Positions 1 to 10,410 of a stretch of DNA of 64,000 nucleotides are shown piece by piece. The DNA is from Zygnema cylindricum (lineage: Eukaryota > Streptophyta > Zygnematophyceae > Zygnematales > Zygnemataceae): NCBI GenBank assembly GCA_037447655.1, contig JBBHKE010002873.1, positions 137,695 to 201,694 of the forward strand. The letters run 5' to 3'. Position 1 is the stretch's first letter. Each line of letters starts with the position of its first letter. The notes beneath the pieces were generated by a model, which did not search any database, was not told the origin of the DNA, and saw nothing but the letters and a program-made list of their open reading frames with translations. Both the position numbers and the translations under genes were made by a program.

Positions 1-278
1 ACCCATTTGCAACCGAAGATTCACTTTGGTCCCCGAGGACAACAATTCCTCGAGATCTTTGGAGGGGACGGGTGGCGACAGTCCATTTGCAGCTTTGGGG
101 TTTTCGCGCTCACCTCTATGTTGAGCAAATATAGTGCAAGGGAAAATTCGTTCCAAGGAGTTGGCCCGGTATATTTATGGGTTGTAGTACAAAAGAGAAT
201 TTTTATCGGGTTTACGATCGCGTGAGGCGTACCGTGGAGGAACCCAGGAACTTAAATTTCCATGACAATTTGATTTAA
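1..278. other. No recognised feature
   Basis: I see no gene, terminal repeat or splice-linked exon here. The one small open frame (7-225) has no recognisable motif. Confidence 0.4.
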
Positions 279-463
279 ATACCATACTCGAAGCTGCCCG
301 AAGTAAATGGGTACGGACCCGCCAAGCTCTTCATTGAGCTGGTGGCGGTTAGTGCGTTGACAGTTTAAGTCAAATGTCCCAGGTTCGAGCCCTAGTCGGC
401 TCCAATTTTCCCAAAGTGGAACATGCCGCATCCCGGATTTCACAAAAATCTAACATAGTATCG
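279..463 (+). repeat. tRNA-derived SINE, copy 1
   Basis: Unit of about 185 bp beginning near TACCATACTCGAAGC. It holds a tRNA-like stretch at about 334-405: a box-A-like GGTGGCGGTTAGTGCG, an anticodon-stem-like TTGAC/GTCAA pair, and a good RNA polymerase III box B (GGTTCGAGCCC). It ends in GTCGGCTCC, which can partly pair with the GAGCTGG at the start of the stretch. A second copy lies 285 bp downstream. A repeated unit with box A and box B is the usual make-up of a tRNA-derived SINE. The box A has lost about 4 bases relative to copy 2. The anticodon loop lacks the normal U33, so it is not a working tRNA gene. Confidence 0.6.
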
Positions 464-563
464 GAGCCAGCGGGATAGCAGATTTGACCAGCCTCCCCGT
501 GAGGGGGGGTGTTAGATTGGCACGTGGATGCCAGTTCAATACGGGGTGGAATACGGTAATACC

Positions 564-737
564 ATACTCAAAGCGCCCGAAATAAATGGGTACGGACCCG
601 CCAGGCTCTCTTTCGAGCTGGTGGCACAGTGGTTAGTGCGTTGACACCCTAAGTCAAAGGTCCCAAGTTTGAGCCCTAACTCAATTTTCCCAGAGTGGAA
701 CATGCCAAATCCCGAATTTCACGGAAATCTAGATATT
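564..737 (+). repeat. tRNA-derived SINE, copy 2
   Basis: Second copy of the unit at 279-463, in the same direction and recognisable from TACCATACTCAAAGC through the AATTTTCCCAGAGTGGAAC tail. Here box A is fuller (TGGCACAGTGGTTAGTGCG) but box B is degraded (AGTTTGAGCCC). The tail runs directly into the hAT transposase remnant that follows. The 100 bp between the copies contain a GTGAGGGGGGGTG stretch and no gene. Confidence 0.55.
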
Positions 738-1000
738 TTGGAGCATTCCAAGAATGAGCCTGTGAACCATTTTAAATGGTGGGCCAGAAAATGGTACTTG
801 TTCCCAACATTGAGACTTTTAGCTCGAATTGTTTTAGCTAAACTTGCGATTTCGGCTCCTTCGGAGCAGGTATTTTCAGCTGCCGGTCAAATTGCCACTG
901 CGAAACAAAATCGGCTATCCGGAATCCGTTGAAAAGCTAGATTTCTTAAAAAGGTTCTTGAAAACCAATAGAGCCACGTATCAATGTTCGTGATGGAAAA
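690..1000 (+). pseudogene. hAT transposase, C-terminal dimerisation remnant
   Basis: The frame read from 669 contains NEPVNHFKWWARKW, FPTLRLLARIVLAKLAIS, and then APSEQVFSAAGQIATAKQNR. This is the order and spacing of the hAT-family C-terminal dimerisation domain (WW, then P.L..LA...L.I...SAPSE.VFS.AG....K.R). A frameshift near 925 separates it from its natural continuation, ESVEKLDFLKRFL, in the next frame. The catalytic N-terminal and central parts are missing, because the upstream side is SINE sequence. It is a fragment with no function of its own. The hAT-type non-autonomous elements elsewhere in the window (11711, 12299, 29354) show that the superfamily has been active in this genome, but nothing links them to this transposase. 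Confidence 0.75.
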
Positions 1001-1929
1001 GTGAAGGCGATTCAAATAGAAATAAGCAATGATGATAATGTGGGAAACCACGTAACTGGCAAAGGAAAACGTCCAAGGGAATCGAAAAAAGAAATTGGAG
1101 ATTGGTGGAAATGTCTTCTAAAAATAATTAATGAAGTGGTAAATTTCCCTTTTTTTTTGGTACATTTTTAGAATGTACGGCTGAGATATTTGATATTTTG
1201 AGAGGGTACAAACTAGAAAGTTAGACATTTTAGAATTTTTAAAAATTGAAATTGATAATTTGCAAAAATAATTTTTAGAATCTGAAATTGGTGATTGTGC
1301 AAAATTTGAAACATTAAGAATCTAGGAATTGGAATTTTTGAATTATTACAATTAATATTTTGGGTGATTGAGATTTCGAAAATTTGGCAATTTAGCAAAT
1401 TGTACATGTATGATAATGTATGTTGGTAAATTGAGGCATCGGAAACTTTTAGAGTTTGAGAATTTGGGATTTTCTAGTCCACCGTAAGAACATTCGGTGT
1501 AACTTAAGAGTCATGCAAGGATCCATTTAAGATCCACACATTAAAGAAGTTTACGGCCAAATTTGACGTAGTGGGGGAAGAGGGTTGGCTAGACGCTTGG
1601 TGGAAGGTGGTAATGCCTCTAAGTTAGACTACAAATAGGATTAGGAAATATACCCAAAATAACGCCATGTGCCGAATCAATGTACATGGAATCCGCGACC
1701 ATAGTGCATAATCGTCCAAATTTCAACCTAAGTGTTTATTTTGCTCGAACTTATTGTCGATTGTTAATAAAATCGACCGAAAAATGCATTTGAAGTCAAA
1801 AATCAATATAGAAAAACTATGGAAGTCATATGAGGGCATAAATAAAAAAAAGAAACTAACGGTCAAGAGGACATTATGTAAGGGTATGGGGGCGGGGAAC
1901 CTAAGCAAAACCCAAAAAAAAAGTTCAAG
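1001..1929. other. AT-rich stretch, nothing recognised
   Basis: About 930 bp with no convincing open frame. At 1200-1420 short words such as AATTTG, GAAATTG and TTAGAAT recur imperfectly, giving low-complexity AT-rich DNA. It may be further remnant of the hAT element, but no motif shows this. Confidence 0.4.
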
Positions 1930-2129
1930 CAGGCATGTCTATGGAATAAACCATACAGCTATACGGTATGTACAATTATAATCAATGTACCGGTTTTACC
2001 GTGACGAAAAACAGTTAATATCGGTTTTTTATCATGATAACATGGGCATCGATATATAGTGCCAATATATCGATCATTGGTAAGCCAAAAAAGGTACATA
2101 TCGATCAAGAGACACTACAAATAATTGTG
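1930..2129. mobile_element. hAT-like TATCGA repeat, degraded fragment
   Basis: It contains words shared with the hAT-like elements at 11711-12173, 12299-12742 and 28394-28577: CATCGATATATAG, CAATATATCGATCATTGG, and GCCAAAAAAGGTACATATCG. Neither TAGTGTTG-type terminus is visible, so this is a decayed internal piece. Confidence 0.45.
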
Positions 2130-3145
2130 AGAGGTCGCAAAAGTCAAAATTTCCAATACCCGAATCCTACATTTTTTTTTCCAAAATCTGAACACCCAAA
2201 ATCCGCTCGCGTTATGTCACGCTCCTCAATTCTTACCCGGTACCCGATACGCGTTTACGAAAATAAAATTAACAGAAACTCGATTTCTCGCCACTACCCT
2301 TACCCTCCATACCCGAATAAGTACAAAATTAATGTCACATCTCCCACGTACTTTCCACAATACCAAGAATACAAAGTACAATAATGTTGTATATTCTAGA
2401 TATTACTATGGTGTACAACACTACACACCTTGAATCGCTATTAGCGATAATAACATTGATTCAGTGCCCCAAATTTTGACTCTCGAACCTATAATAGAAT
2501 AGATAAGTTTAATTGTTTTTTTTCCTTAATACAGATACTCTCGAATTATCGTTAATAACTCTAATTTGGACATTTTTCAAATAGTGTAGTGTACGAAATG
2601 TGTTAGTCTGTACTAAATTTGCTTGTTATTTCGTACAATCATACAAAACGTGTGTCAGATAAAGGCGTCAACACACGAAGGTGAGTGCATCGACACGAAA
2701 AAGCGCACTCACATTTGATTCCCAGTGATAAAGATGGCGAAAAATCATGTGAACGTGTTGTCACATGTTCAAACGTCGTTTATGTGAACACGGGCCGCGG
2801 TAGCTACACTACGCGGAAACTGTACCGAAATTAAAGTTGTGAATGAATTAGAGTAATTTTGTTTTGGCGAAAAGCCTTAAACCCAAATTAGATCTAATAG
2901 CACTAATTGTTTATTTACACTAATTATTTCTTAACACTAATAGCGATTCACTGTGTAGTGGAACGTACTTAGGAAACCTTCATTTTTTTTTCGTTTTTAG
3001 CTAACCAGGCCGTTCCCGGAAAAAAAAAATTTTTGAATCACCGCAAAATCTGGCCTTCTCCCAAAATTTGGCACCCGAATTTGTTCCGGATCCGATGCGC
3101 GCGGGCGAATACCGGTTAGGCACGGATTCGGGTACCCCATTGCGA
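2130..3145 (+). repeat. Unclassified dispersed repeat (CGGTTAAC family), with MITE inside
   Basis: The two halves (2130-2415 and 2960-3145) match the repeat at 31800-32225 in the same orientation and the one at 27590-28190 in inverse orientation. Shared words include ACGCGTTTACGAA, AACTCGATTTCTCG, CCCGAATAA.TACAAAATTAAT, GATACCAAGA.TACAAAGTAC and, at the end, GGCACCCGAAT..GTTCCGGATCCGA. A Tc1-like MITE (2422-2957) interrupts this copy. There are no coding motifs, and I could not assign a superfamily. Confidence 0.55.
2422..2957. mobile_element. Tc1/mariner-like MITE, GTGTCGAC subfamily
   Basis: The left end TACACACCTTGAATCGCTAT and right end AATAGCGATTCACTGTGTA are inverted. It sits inside the CGGTTAAC repeat, whose halves resume on both sides. 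The interior (AGTGCATCGACACGAAAAAG and TTTGATTCCCAGTGATAAAG) is found again, inverted, in the copy at 16677-17192. Non-coding. Confidence 0.65.
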
Positions 3146-3161
3146 CCTCTGATTAGTGTTA

Positions 3162-3914
3162 GGGTACGGCCCGATGTGGCTAAGTTTGGGTTATTTTCTG
3201 TCGTTTTCCTTTCAAACTTAGCGTCGTACTACCTAAGATTAAACCGTACGAAGAAATCGCAATTTTGTAGATTACAATATGCGTCATTCTCGCACTTAAT
3301 ATGTACGAAAATTTGTCGTCTTTTGTTTTTTCGACCCATTGTCACGTTATCTTCAAACTTATCATAAACCACATCGGCAATGTTTTTTCAGCAAAGTAGA
3401 ACCGTTTACACAAATAGGAAAACATATTCCCACGTGTGAAAAGTTTTCAAAAGTTTTTGACGATTGAAAAAAGTACAGGGTTGTTCGTTTTTGTCCGCAT
3501 GCACATTGTACGGTTTTTTTTTTGCAGAGTGCCATTTCACGGAAAGGTGAAAAATTTGCGAAGGTGAAAAATCTGCAAAGTCATGGCGACCGGACACGAG
3601 AGGTTTACGCAAAGGCATTTTGTATAGCCACGGATGCAAGGCTGTACATCTACGATGTCACGAATGACATGCAATATGCCAAAAAAATTAGGATGTGTCT
3701 TGCGACTCTTCAAAAAGTTTCGAAAAAATACGGTGCGGCAAAGACAAATTGTACACGGTGACAGCCGTCATGGGTATTGTCGACGTATACAACGTCACAA
3801 ACTTAAGTAACAATTGCGAGTAAACACATAGAGACACCTGAAATCCGGGTCCGTTGGATCCGCTCTAAAATACAAAGTAAGTTTGCTAAGTTACAAGTAC
3901 ATGGGGCCGTACCC
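3162..3914 (+). mobile_element. Harbinger-like non-autonomous element A (subfamily 1)
   Basis: Inverted termini GGGTACGGCCCGATGT and ACATGGGGCCGTACCC (one mismatch) are flanked by TTA at 3159-3161 and 3915-3917. This TTA/TAA duplication is the mark of PIF/Harbinger elements. The body aligns with elements at 6894, 49263 (inverted) and 55114, through words such as TTTTCTGTCGTTTTCC, ACCGTACGAAGAAAT and GACAGCCGTCA. The central palindrome of the family is decayed here (3370-3395). No transposase is present. It directly abuts element B, with which it shares one TTA. Confidence 0.8.
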
Positions 3915-3917
3915 TTA

Positions 3918-4880
3918 GGGTATTTTTGCATGTGCTAAAGTTACAGTTATTTTGTGTTGTTTTCCTCCATAACTTAGAAAACAACGAGAAAATCCGCAGC
4001 CGTACCAAAAAATTGAAATTACCGCCGTACAAGTTGCGTTACCTTGAAACTTTACATGTACTGTAGTTTGTCGTCTAGCGCGATGCAGTTTGTCGTTTAG
4101 CGCATTTTGACCCACTTTCGCGTCCTTTCAGCTCATCTTCAAACTTTATATAAAATCACCTCGCGAGGTGATTTTAAATAAAGTTCCACGAGGTGAGCGA
4201 ATAGGCAGACTCTGTCGCACGTGTCAAAAGTTTTTTAAAAATTTTGTGCCCGTACTACCAACAACAAAAACCCACTACACGTTTCCAACCTGTGTGTGAC
4301 TTTTTTCTGTGCGTTTTTTTCTGTAAAAGATCGTGGAGGGGGTCTCGACCAACGGAAGCCATTTCGCAAAAGCGAAGTCCATGAAAGCGCCTCTCTCTTT
4401 CTCCCGCTCCCACTATCGTGTTCATCTCACAATTCTTGCAATGAGAAAAGTCAATAATGGTATCAAATGAAAGATCTCTAAACACGTTTTTTTTTTACTA
4501 TGTTTGGGCATATTTTGATGGCAAGTATAGTGAGGAAATACTAAAAAACAAATTCGGGAAACCATGGCGGAAATTTTAGAATTTGTGACGTCAACGTTGT
4601 CATAATTTGAGCGTGACGTCAAAATGTCACAAACCGTAAACATCTACAATGCCACAAGTAGCTAGACGCCTACAAGCGTCGCTACTTTGTAAACGTCATC
4701 AATTGTCGGGAGTTTTGTAGTCGTCTACAATCGTCACAAATTACACCCATGTCTAAATCCGTCACAATCTAAAGTAACGACTTCATGTCTTTACATACAA
4801 ATGCTCTGAAAGTAGTACGGAGAGTCTTCGCTAAAAGCAAAGTTACAAGCCTAAAGTCTCGGTTACATGCGAAAGTATCC
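3918..4880 (+). mobile_element. Harbinger-like non-autonomous element B (subfamily 2)
   Basis: The left end GGGTATTTTTGCATGTGC follows the TTA shared with element A. The right end ACATGCGAAAGTATCC is its imperfect inverse, followed by TTT rather than TTA, so the duplication has decayed. The body matches element G (55909-56897) in inverse orientation. A perfect 26-bp palindrome centred on TCGCGA lies at 4151-4176, 233 bp from the left end. A GGGGTCTCGACCAACGGA block at about 4339 is shared with G. Confidence 0.72.
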
Positions 4881-5252
4881 TTTGACGTGTAAATTAGGCG
4901 ATTAGCGTTACTGTTTTGTTGGCATTACGCTTTTAACTCAAAATTGAGTTCACAACACTATTTTTTTCTTTACACTAAAGATGAAGGTCCATCATATGGA
5001 AAGTGAGGTTGTCTACAAAATTCCGTACATATGCGTACTCTACCGTACTATTCTTTTTGTTTTTCTTTGCAAAACAACATTATTTAAAGAATCTTACCGA
5101 TATTCCAAGGTCCAGGAGGTAAAAGTGATCGTTGGATATTCATCCTCGAGGCATTCGCTCCAACCGACTCTGTAATTGACTGCAAGCGGGTAGTCAGTTA
5201 CAAAAATATCATATTCGCTACACGCGTGTTATAAATATACGTGTCAATGAAC
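4881..5252. other. No recognised feature
   Basis: AT-rich DNA with short frames only and no family match inside the window. Confidence 0.35.
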
Positions 5253-5469
5253 TACACCTTGAATCGTTATTAGAGTATAGTTTATTTAGCGTATAGGATT
5301 AATTACAGTTATTAACGCTGATTGGGAATCGGGAAATTTTCAAAAAAATCGTCTACTCTAATTAGGAATTAGGGTTTTTTTTTAATTGTATGGATAATTC
5401 TATTTGAGAATTTGAAAAAAAAAGGTACCCAAATTAGCGTTCAATATACTTATAACGATTCACGGTGTA
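5253..5469. mobile_element. Tc1/mariner-like MITE, short form
   Basis: TACACCTTGAATCGTTATTA on the left and TAACGATTCACGGTGTA on the right are inverted, giving a 217-bp element. The interior (TACTCTAATTAGGAATTAGGG and AATTCTATTTGAGAAT) also occurs at 27384-27553. TA at each end fits a TA target duplication. Non-coding. Confidence 0.7.
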
Positions 5470-5714
5470 CCATATGAATTCTCAAATTTTGCACATTATA
5501 CGTGTCTTAGGACAAAGTGGACTCAAGTCTACAAAAATCCAACCGAAAATCCAAAACTTATTCCGTAACGCTCTTTCGTCACGTTATTCGTGCCATCCTT
5601 TCAACTTCGTTGTATTCTGCCCTTTGTCATATCCCAGAGTACAGGATTCAATGGTAAAGCGACTTGGTACGCACCTACATAGAACGCAAATGAAGATTTT
5701 AAACAATTGAAAAA
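5470..5714. other. No recognised feature
   Basis: Between the MITE and the MULE; no motif recognised in the short frame 5465-5710. The last 9 bases (ATTGAAAAA) are the probable decayed target duplication of the MULE. Confidence 0.35.
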
Positions 5715-6893
5715 GGGAATTGCTAATCGCAGAGACAATTTTTGCTGCGCGTAGGTAGTTGTCAAAAATTTTACATTTGAAGTATAGTATACTACAAGTT
5801 ACGTACCTGTGAGTTCAGATCTGACGGTCAATCTGTCGAACAACTTTGATTAGCGAAATATTGTAACGATGGTTAAAAAAAGTGTCGCGCTTACGAACGT
5901 CGATCGTCATAAAAAATAATAGACGCGGGCGACCTGGTGCTTTGCCCTTTGGTTGCCAAGGGCATGTCGTTTTTGTACACGCAAACCAATAGGAGCGTCA
6001 CAATTTGTCGTAGGAGTTACATGAACTCCATATATCAATATGTTTTTGGTAGTGTACGGATATTGAGAACACGACAACGTGGCGTGATGTGACGGGATCG
6101 CATGCGCATAAATGAAAAGTACGATACTATACATTACTCTACCGGTATTGATAACACGACATTTTGGCGTGACGTCGAATTTGTCTGGCCGTTAATCATA
6201 CCATTACAACCACGTGAAATACAACAAATAGGAATGTACCAGATGTCTCTTTTCATTACATCATAATTGGAACACGAAAAAGCCAATCAAAACTCAAATC
6301 ACTCAATGGCTCACGATCCTACACAAAAACAATCGACGATCAATTATCGTTGTCACCAGAGACGAATGCGGCTACAATGTTTTTCCCTTTTAGAATCTAA
6401 AGGGCAAAGCAAAAACATTTCACACGGTCGACGCAGGTTTACGATAACAAAACTGCGACAACCACATGTAAATAAAATGGTTGCGCGCAGGTAGTTTCTC
6501 ACTTCACGTGAGCTCCACTGTGAGAGCACATCTGACATTTAACTTAACCGCAAAAATGGAATCTAATCGCGAACCGTTACGTTGCACTTGGACACCAATT
6601 AAAAGACGACGTCATATGCATAAATAAACTCGCACAAAACGAAATAAAGTTCGTACAAGATAAGAAAGCGTACCCACCTAGAAATATCGATAAAACTAAA
6701 TGATAAAAAAGCGAGTGTCACGCGCGAACAAATGAAGCCACACTATTTACGAATCAACATTCCTACGTTGACAACGTACTTAACATTGATTCACATTCAC
6801 GGAAAAAGTAAAATGCGCACATAAAAACAAAATATAATACGCACTTACATGCCAACATGTGCTCTCACAATGGAGCTCACGTGAAGTGAGTAA

Positions 6894-7661
6894 GGGTGTG
6901 TCTCCATGTATCTAAGTAAGGGTTTTTTTCTGTCGTTTTCCTCTAAAACTTAGCGCCGTACTGCCTAAGTTCCGACCGTACGAAGAAATAGCAAATTTGT
7001 AGAGTACAATTTGCGTCATCCTCGATCTTAAGATGTACGAAAATCTGTCGTCTTGTGTTTTTCGACCCACTTCAACGACAAAAAACGTCATCTTCAACCT
7101 TATGTTTAAAACACATGCGCGATGTGTTTTAAGATTATGGATTTTCTATAAACAAATAGGAACATATATTCGCACGTGCCGTAAATTTCCAAACAATTTC
7201 AAGCGACGTCGAAATGTACACGATTCGCTATGTTTTGTCCGTTTTTATTTAATACGACAAAGAGAAGTACACAGTTTGTTTTGTTTTGTCTGTTTCCATC
7301 CGGTACGGATTTTTTTTTTGCAGGGGTCTCAAGGTTCCGATGCCATTTCACGTCTACTCGACAATAACGCAAAGGCAAAGCGTATCTCCTTCAACCGTCA
7401 AACGGCACAGGCTGGAGGGCGGTAGGTGTACAATGTCATGAAAAGTCACGCGACGTCACAAGCAGTTACGGAAAATAACGTGTGTCATCACAGATTGTAG
7501 ACGGTGACAGCCGTCACGGGCATTGTCAGCGTATACAATCGTCACACCCTTAAGTAACAATTTCGGTTTTACACATAGAGACACTTGAAATCCGGGTCCG
7601 CCGGATCTGCGCTAAAAAACAAAGTAATTCCTCTAAGTTACAAGTACATGGAGACACACCC
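6894..7661 (+). mobile_element. Harbinger-like non-autonomous element C (subfamily 1)
   Basis: Termini GGGTGTGTCTCCATGT and ACATGGAGACACACCC are perfect inverses, flanked by TAA on both sides (6891-6893, 7662-7664). Removing the element and one TAA rejoins GTGAG-TAA-CTACCTGCGCG, matching the uninterrupted MULE arm (GTGAGAAACTACCTGCGCG inferred from the inverse at 6478-6505) except for one base. A central inverted repeat lies at 7106-7132: 11-bp arms around GCGCG. A T-run followed by GCAGGGGTCTCAAG lies near 7310-7335. No transposase. Confidence 0.85.
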
Positions 7662-7912
7662 TAACTACCTGCGCGCAACCATTTTATTTACATGTGGTTG
7701 CCGCAGTTTTGTTACCGTAAACGTGCGCCGGCCGTGTGAAATGTTTTTTTTTGTGACGGTCGACGTTCGCAAGCGCGACACTTTTTTAACCGTCGTTACA
7801 ATATTTCGCCAGTTAAAGTTGTTCGACGGATTGACCGTCAAATCTGAACTCACATGTACGTAACTTGTAATAGACTGTATTACTGTACTTCAAATGTACA
7901 ATTTTTGACAAC

Positions 7913-8133
7913 TACACCGCGAATCGTTATTAGTGTCAAAGTCACTAATTTGGGCTCTTAAAATTTTCAGTTTTTTATGCAATAAATATACATGATTTTC
8001 GAAATTAAATTAGCAACGCTATTTAAGTACGTGGACCATAATCTGCCACGTCTCTCTCACTAAATTAGAATCAATAACACTAAAAAAAATTTACGCTTTT
8101 TAAACTTTGACACTAATAACGATGCGCGGTGTA
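7913..8133. mobile_element. Tc1/mariner-like MITE in the MULE 1 right arm
   Basis: TACACCGCGAATCGTTATTA on the left and TAACGATGCGCGGTGTA on the right. It interrupts the MULE arm between ACAACTA and TCTGCGCGCAGC, where other MULE copies read without a break. An extra CAGTA follows the right end. It shares its interior with the MITE at 57511-58049. Confidence 0.75.
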
Positions 8134-8392
8134 CAGTATCTGCGCGCAGCAAAAATTGTCTCTGCGAATAGCAATTCCCTTAGAAAAATCTTTACAAATT
8201 TTAGTATCCGACCTTAACCGTCGTGGTACCACTCAAATCAAAACACGTGGTTTACAGACTCTCCACGATGACACGTGGTTTACAAACTCTCCACGATGGC
8301 CGCTCGTCCAAATGTTACAGCAAGTAATGCTGGCCGTACAATTACAGAAACGTCCTATGGAACTTCGACCTAAAAGTTTCTTTACAGTAAGA

Positions 8393-8409
8393 ACGATTCA
8401 CGGTGTACT
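8393..8409. mobile_element. Tc1/mariner-like MITE right-end remnant
   Basis: AACGATTCACGGTGTA is a family right terminus without a matching left end nearby. The sequence from 8180 to 8392 has no recognised feature except a short direct repeat, ACACGTGGTTTACA, at about 8242 and 8270. Confidence 0.4.
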
Positions 8410-8417
8410 TTGTTCGC

Positions 8418-8961
8418 TACACCGCCAATCGTTATTAGCGTGTAAGTTTTTTTAGCGTATAAAAATAATTACCGTGGTGTACGCTATTTAAGAATTTGAA
8501 AATTTTGGAAAAAATCATACATTCTAATTGTTTGGTTATGGTAATTTGGATCTTTGAAAAAAAAAATGTCGGTCGCAAACATGCTTACACTAATATAGGT
8601 CTCCTTACAAAATCTGACAAATCGTACACAAATCGTACATTCACACGGTCGAAACGCGACAGTCGGACGAATATGTGCGAGCGGGATTTTTTACGACCTG
8701 GTTTTTTTTCCTTTTGAAAATGCACATTCTCATGCATCCGCGGTTACTAAAACTAATTTATTGTACTTTTTAATTTCAAAAGGTACATTTAAGTACGGTC
8801 TGACATTGACCGTACACCACTCTATTTAAGAGATAACGTACTGAAAATAACCCTAAATAAAAAAAAAAAAAAAATAGAATGAACTACGCTAATGGAGAAA
8901 AAAAAAAAAAAAAAGCGGGACGGAATTAGTGTACACAACGCTAATAGCGATTGGCGGTGTA
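8418..8961. mobile_element. Tc1/mariner-like MITE with internal GGTCTGACATTGACC palindrome
   Basis: Ends TACACCGCCAATCGTTATTA and TAATAGCGATTGGCGGTGTA are good inverses. At 8793-8816 lies GTACGGTCTGACATTGACC GTAC, an interrupted palindrome that recurs in copies at 14494, 20579, 25663, 27193 and 57862. Poly-A runs near 8863 and 8900 are low complexity. Non-coding. Confidence 0.75.
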
Positions 8962-9299
8962 GTACGTTTTGTTTCGTTCCGTTTGTAGTGTTGCGTGGAA
9001 CCGCGCGTTCGGTTCACCGCACTTTTCCGGTTCGGTGACGTGTCTAAGTGTCCAGGTGTAGATTTGCAGTGGAGTGTCAGTGAGGCACGTTTTCAGTGCT
9101 GTGGACAATAGTGTTTGTGTTTTAGATACTAAGCTAAAATTCAGATTGAGTGAGGGTGAGAGCTTTGTAAGATAGAAAACCCTTTCGACATAATATGTAT
9201 GTTGTATAAAATGTGTGAGTTGTTTGTGAATGCTTCAGCTGTGGTGAGCTTTGTTGCTGTCAATCCTATCAAAAAAATGGGTTGAAACTAAAATAGAAG
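8962..9299. other. No recognised feature
   Basis: A slightly GC-richer stretch (CGCGCGTTCGGTTCACCGCAC) followed by AT-rich DNA. No frame, terminal repeat or family match. Confidence 0.35.
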
Positions 9300-10410
9300 C
9301 TTATCAATTTTCCCTAAATTCTCCACAAGAACGGATAAAAGACAAACTATGTAGAGATGGGGGGCGAGGTGGGGAGGGGGGCTGAGAGAAATAGAGGGAG
9401 AGAGAGAGAGAGAGAGAGAGATGTTTACCTAGGAGTAGCGGGTAAGTGAGAGAGTTGCAGATCCAGCACTCCTCGTGATATGATGAATGTCTCGTCCCAA
9501 TCACCGGATATTGCGTTGTCCCCAGATAAATGTAAACCTCTCCTTCTCTGCCATTCCCTTAGTTTATTTTCTGCTACTGAAAATTAGTATGCGACCGTCG
9601 GCATATGCTAACAGTCTCAGACATCACAAAATTTCCTCCAAACAAATCCTTCTTCTTATTAACTCAACTTTTTGTTGACAATCTATAGGCAGCCTCAACT
9701 TTGCGTCTCCCTCTATCCTCGCCATCTTCCCCTCCCTATTTCTCTCACTGACTGCCCTTTCCCCTCCCATCTCCCTACCCCATTCCCCCTATCTTATCTC
9801 TTTTATCGCCCTATGCTCTTTCCTCTGGTAATAGTTTTTTCCAATACACTGCCGTCTACACTATTTATGTTTATCAGTCAAAATAAGCATTAAAATTGTT
9901 GTCGTGCGATACAGCATAATAATTCTGCAAGAGTTACAGCACTGTAACAGGGCGACGTCTGTCTATAGTCAACAAAAACTGAAAGAATGACACAAAGAAC
10001 TCCAGTTTCCAGTTTCTCGGTTCCTTCTCCTCAATTGGACAACCCCTCCTCGACCTCTATCGTCTAAAAAATATTTTTTTATCCCTCTTCCACTCCTCTT
10101 GCAATAACCAATTCTTTCTCATTCTCTACCTTCCTCCCCTTAAAATTTCCTACTTCCCCTCACCCTTCTGTCTCCCTTACCGAGCCGTCTTACCTCCGCA
10201 AATCCTCCTTCCCTCTATCCCAATTCCTTTTCAGCACGACTTTCCTCCTCCTCCTCCTCCTACCCCCTCCTCCTCTTCCTCCTCCCACCTCCTCCTCCTC
10301 TTCCTCCTCCTACCTCCTCCTCCTCTTCCTCCTCCTACCTCCTCCACTTCCTCCTTCCTACATTGCCAATTCTTTTTCAACCCATCGGAATTCTAAAAGC
10401 ATTTTAAAAT
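9300..10410 (+). repeat. CT-rich long repeat, copy 1
   Basis: It matches 21826-23145 in inverse orientation along its length. Shared words include CTACTCCTAGGTAA (inverse at 9425), ATAATAATTCTGCAAGA at about 9915, and CAACAAAAACTGAAAGAATGAC at about 9970. It includes an AG microsatellite (9388-9421) and a CTC-trinucleotide region at 10240-10350. The latter has about three units of the type TACCTCCTCCTCCTCTTCCT. Open frames here (9672-9893) are low-complexity artefacts. Element class unknown. Confidence 0.6.

Larger units (their letters stand above)
5715..8179. mobile_element. Foldback Mutator-like element (MULE) 1, with nested insertions
   Basis: Begins GGGAATTGCTAATCGCAGAG and ends CTCTGCGAATAGCAATTCCC. 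The inverted arms are long, holding AGTTGTCAAAAATT, TTCAGATCTGACGGTC and CGACCGTC in order on the left and inverted on the right. The flanking 9-mers ATTGAAAAA and TTAGAAAAA agree at 7 of 9 positions, as expected for an aged Mutator-type duplication. A second inverted pair (ACTTCACGTGAGCTCCA at about 6502; TGGAGCTCACGTGAAGTGAG at about 6871) lies inside. Two later insertions are present: Harbinger-like element C (6894-7661) and a MITE (7913-8133). There is no transposase. Confidence 0.72.

Noticed and set aside
334-405. Functional tRNA gene
   Set aside because: Box B is good, but box A is shortened, the anticodon loop lacks U33 and the unit is repeated with a non-tRNA tail, so a SINE explains it better.
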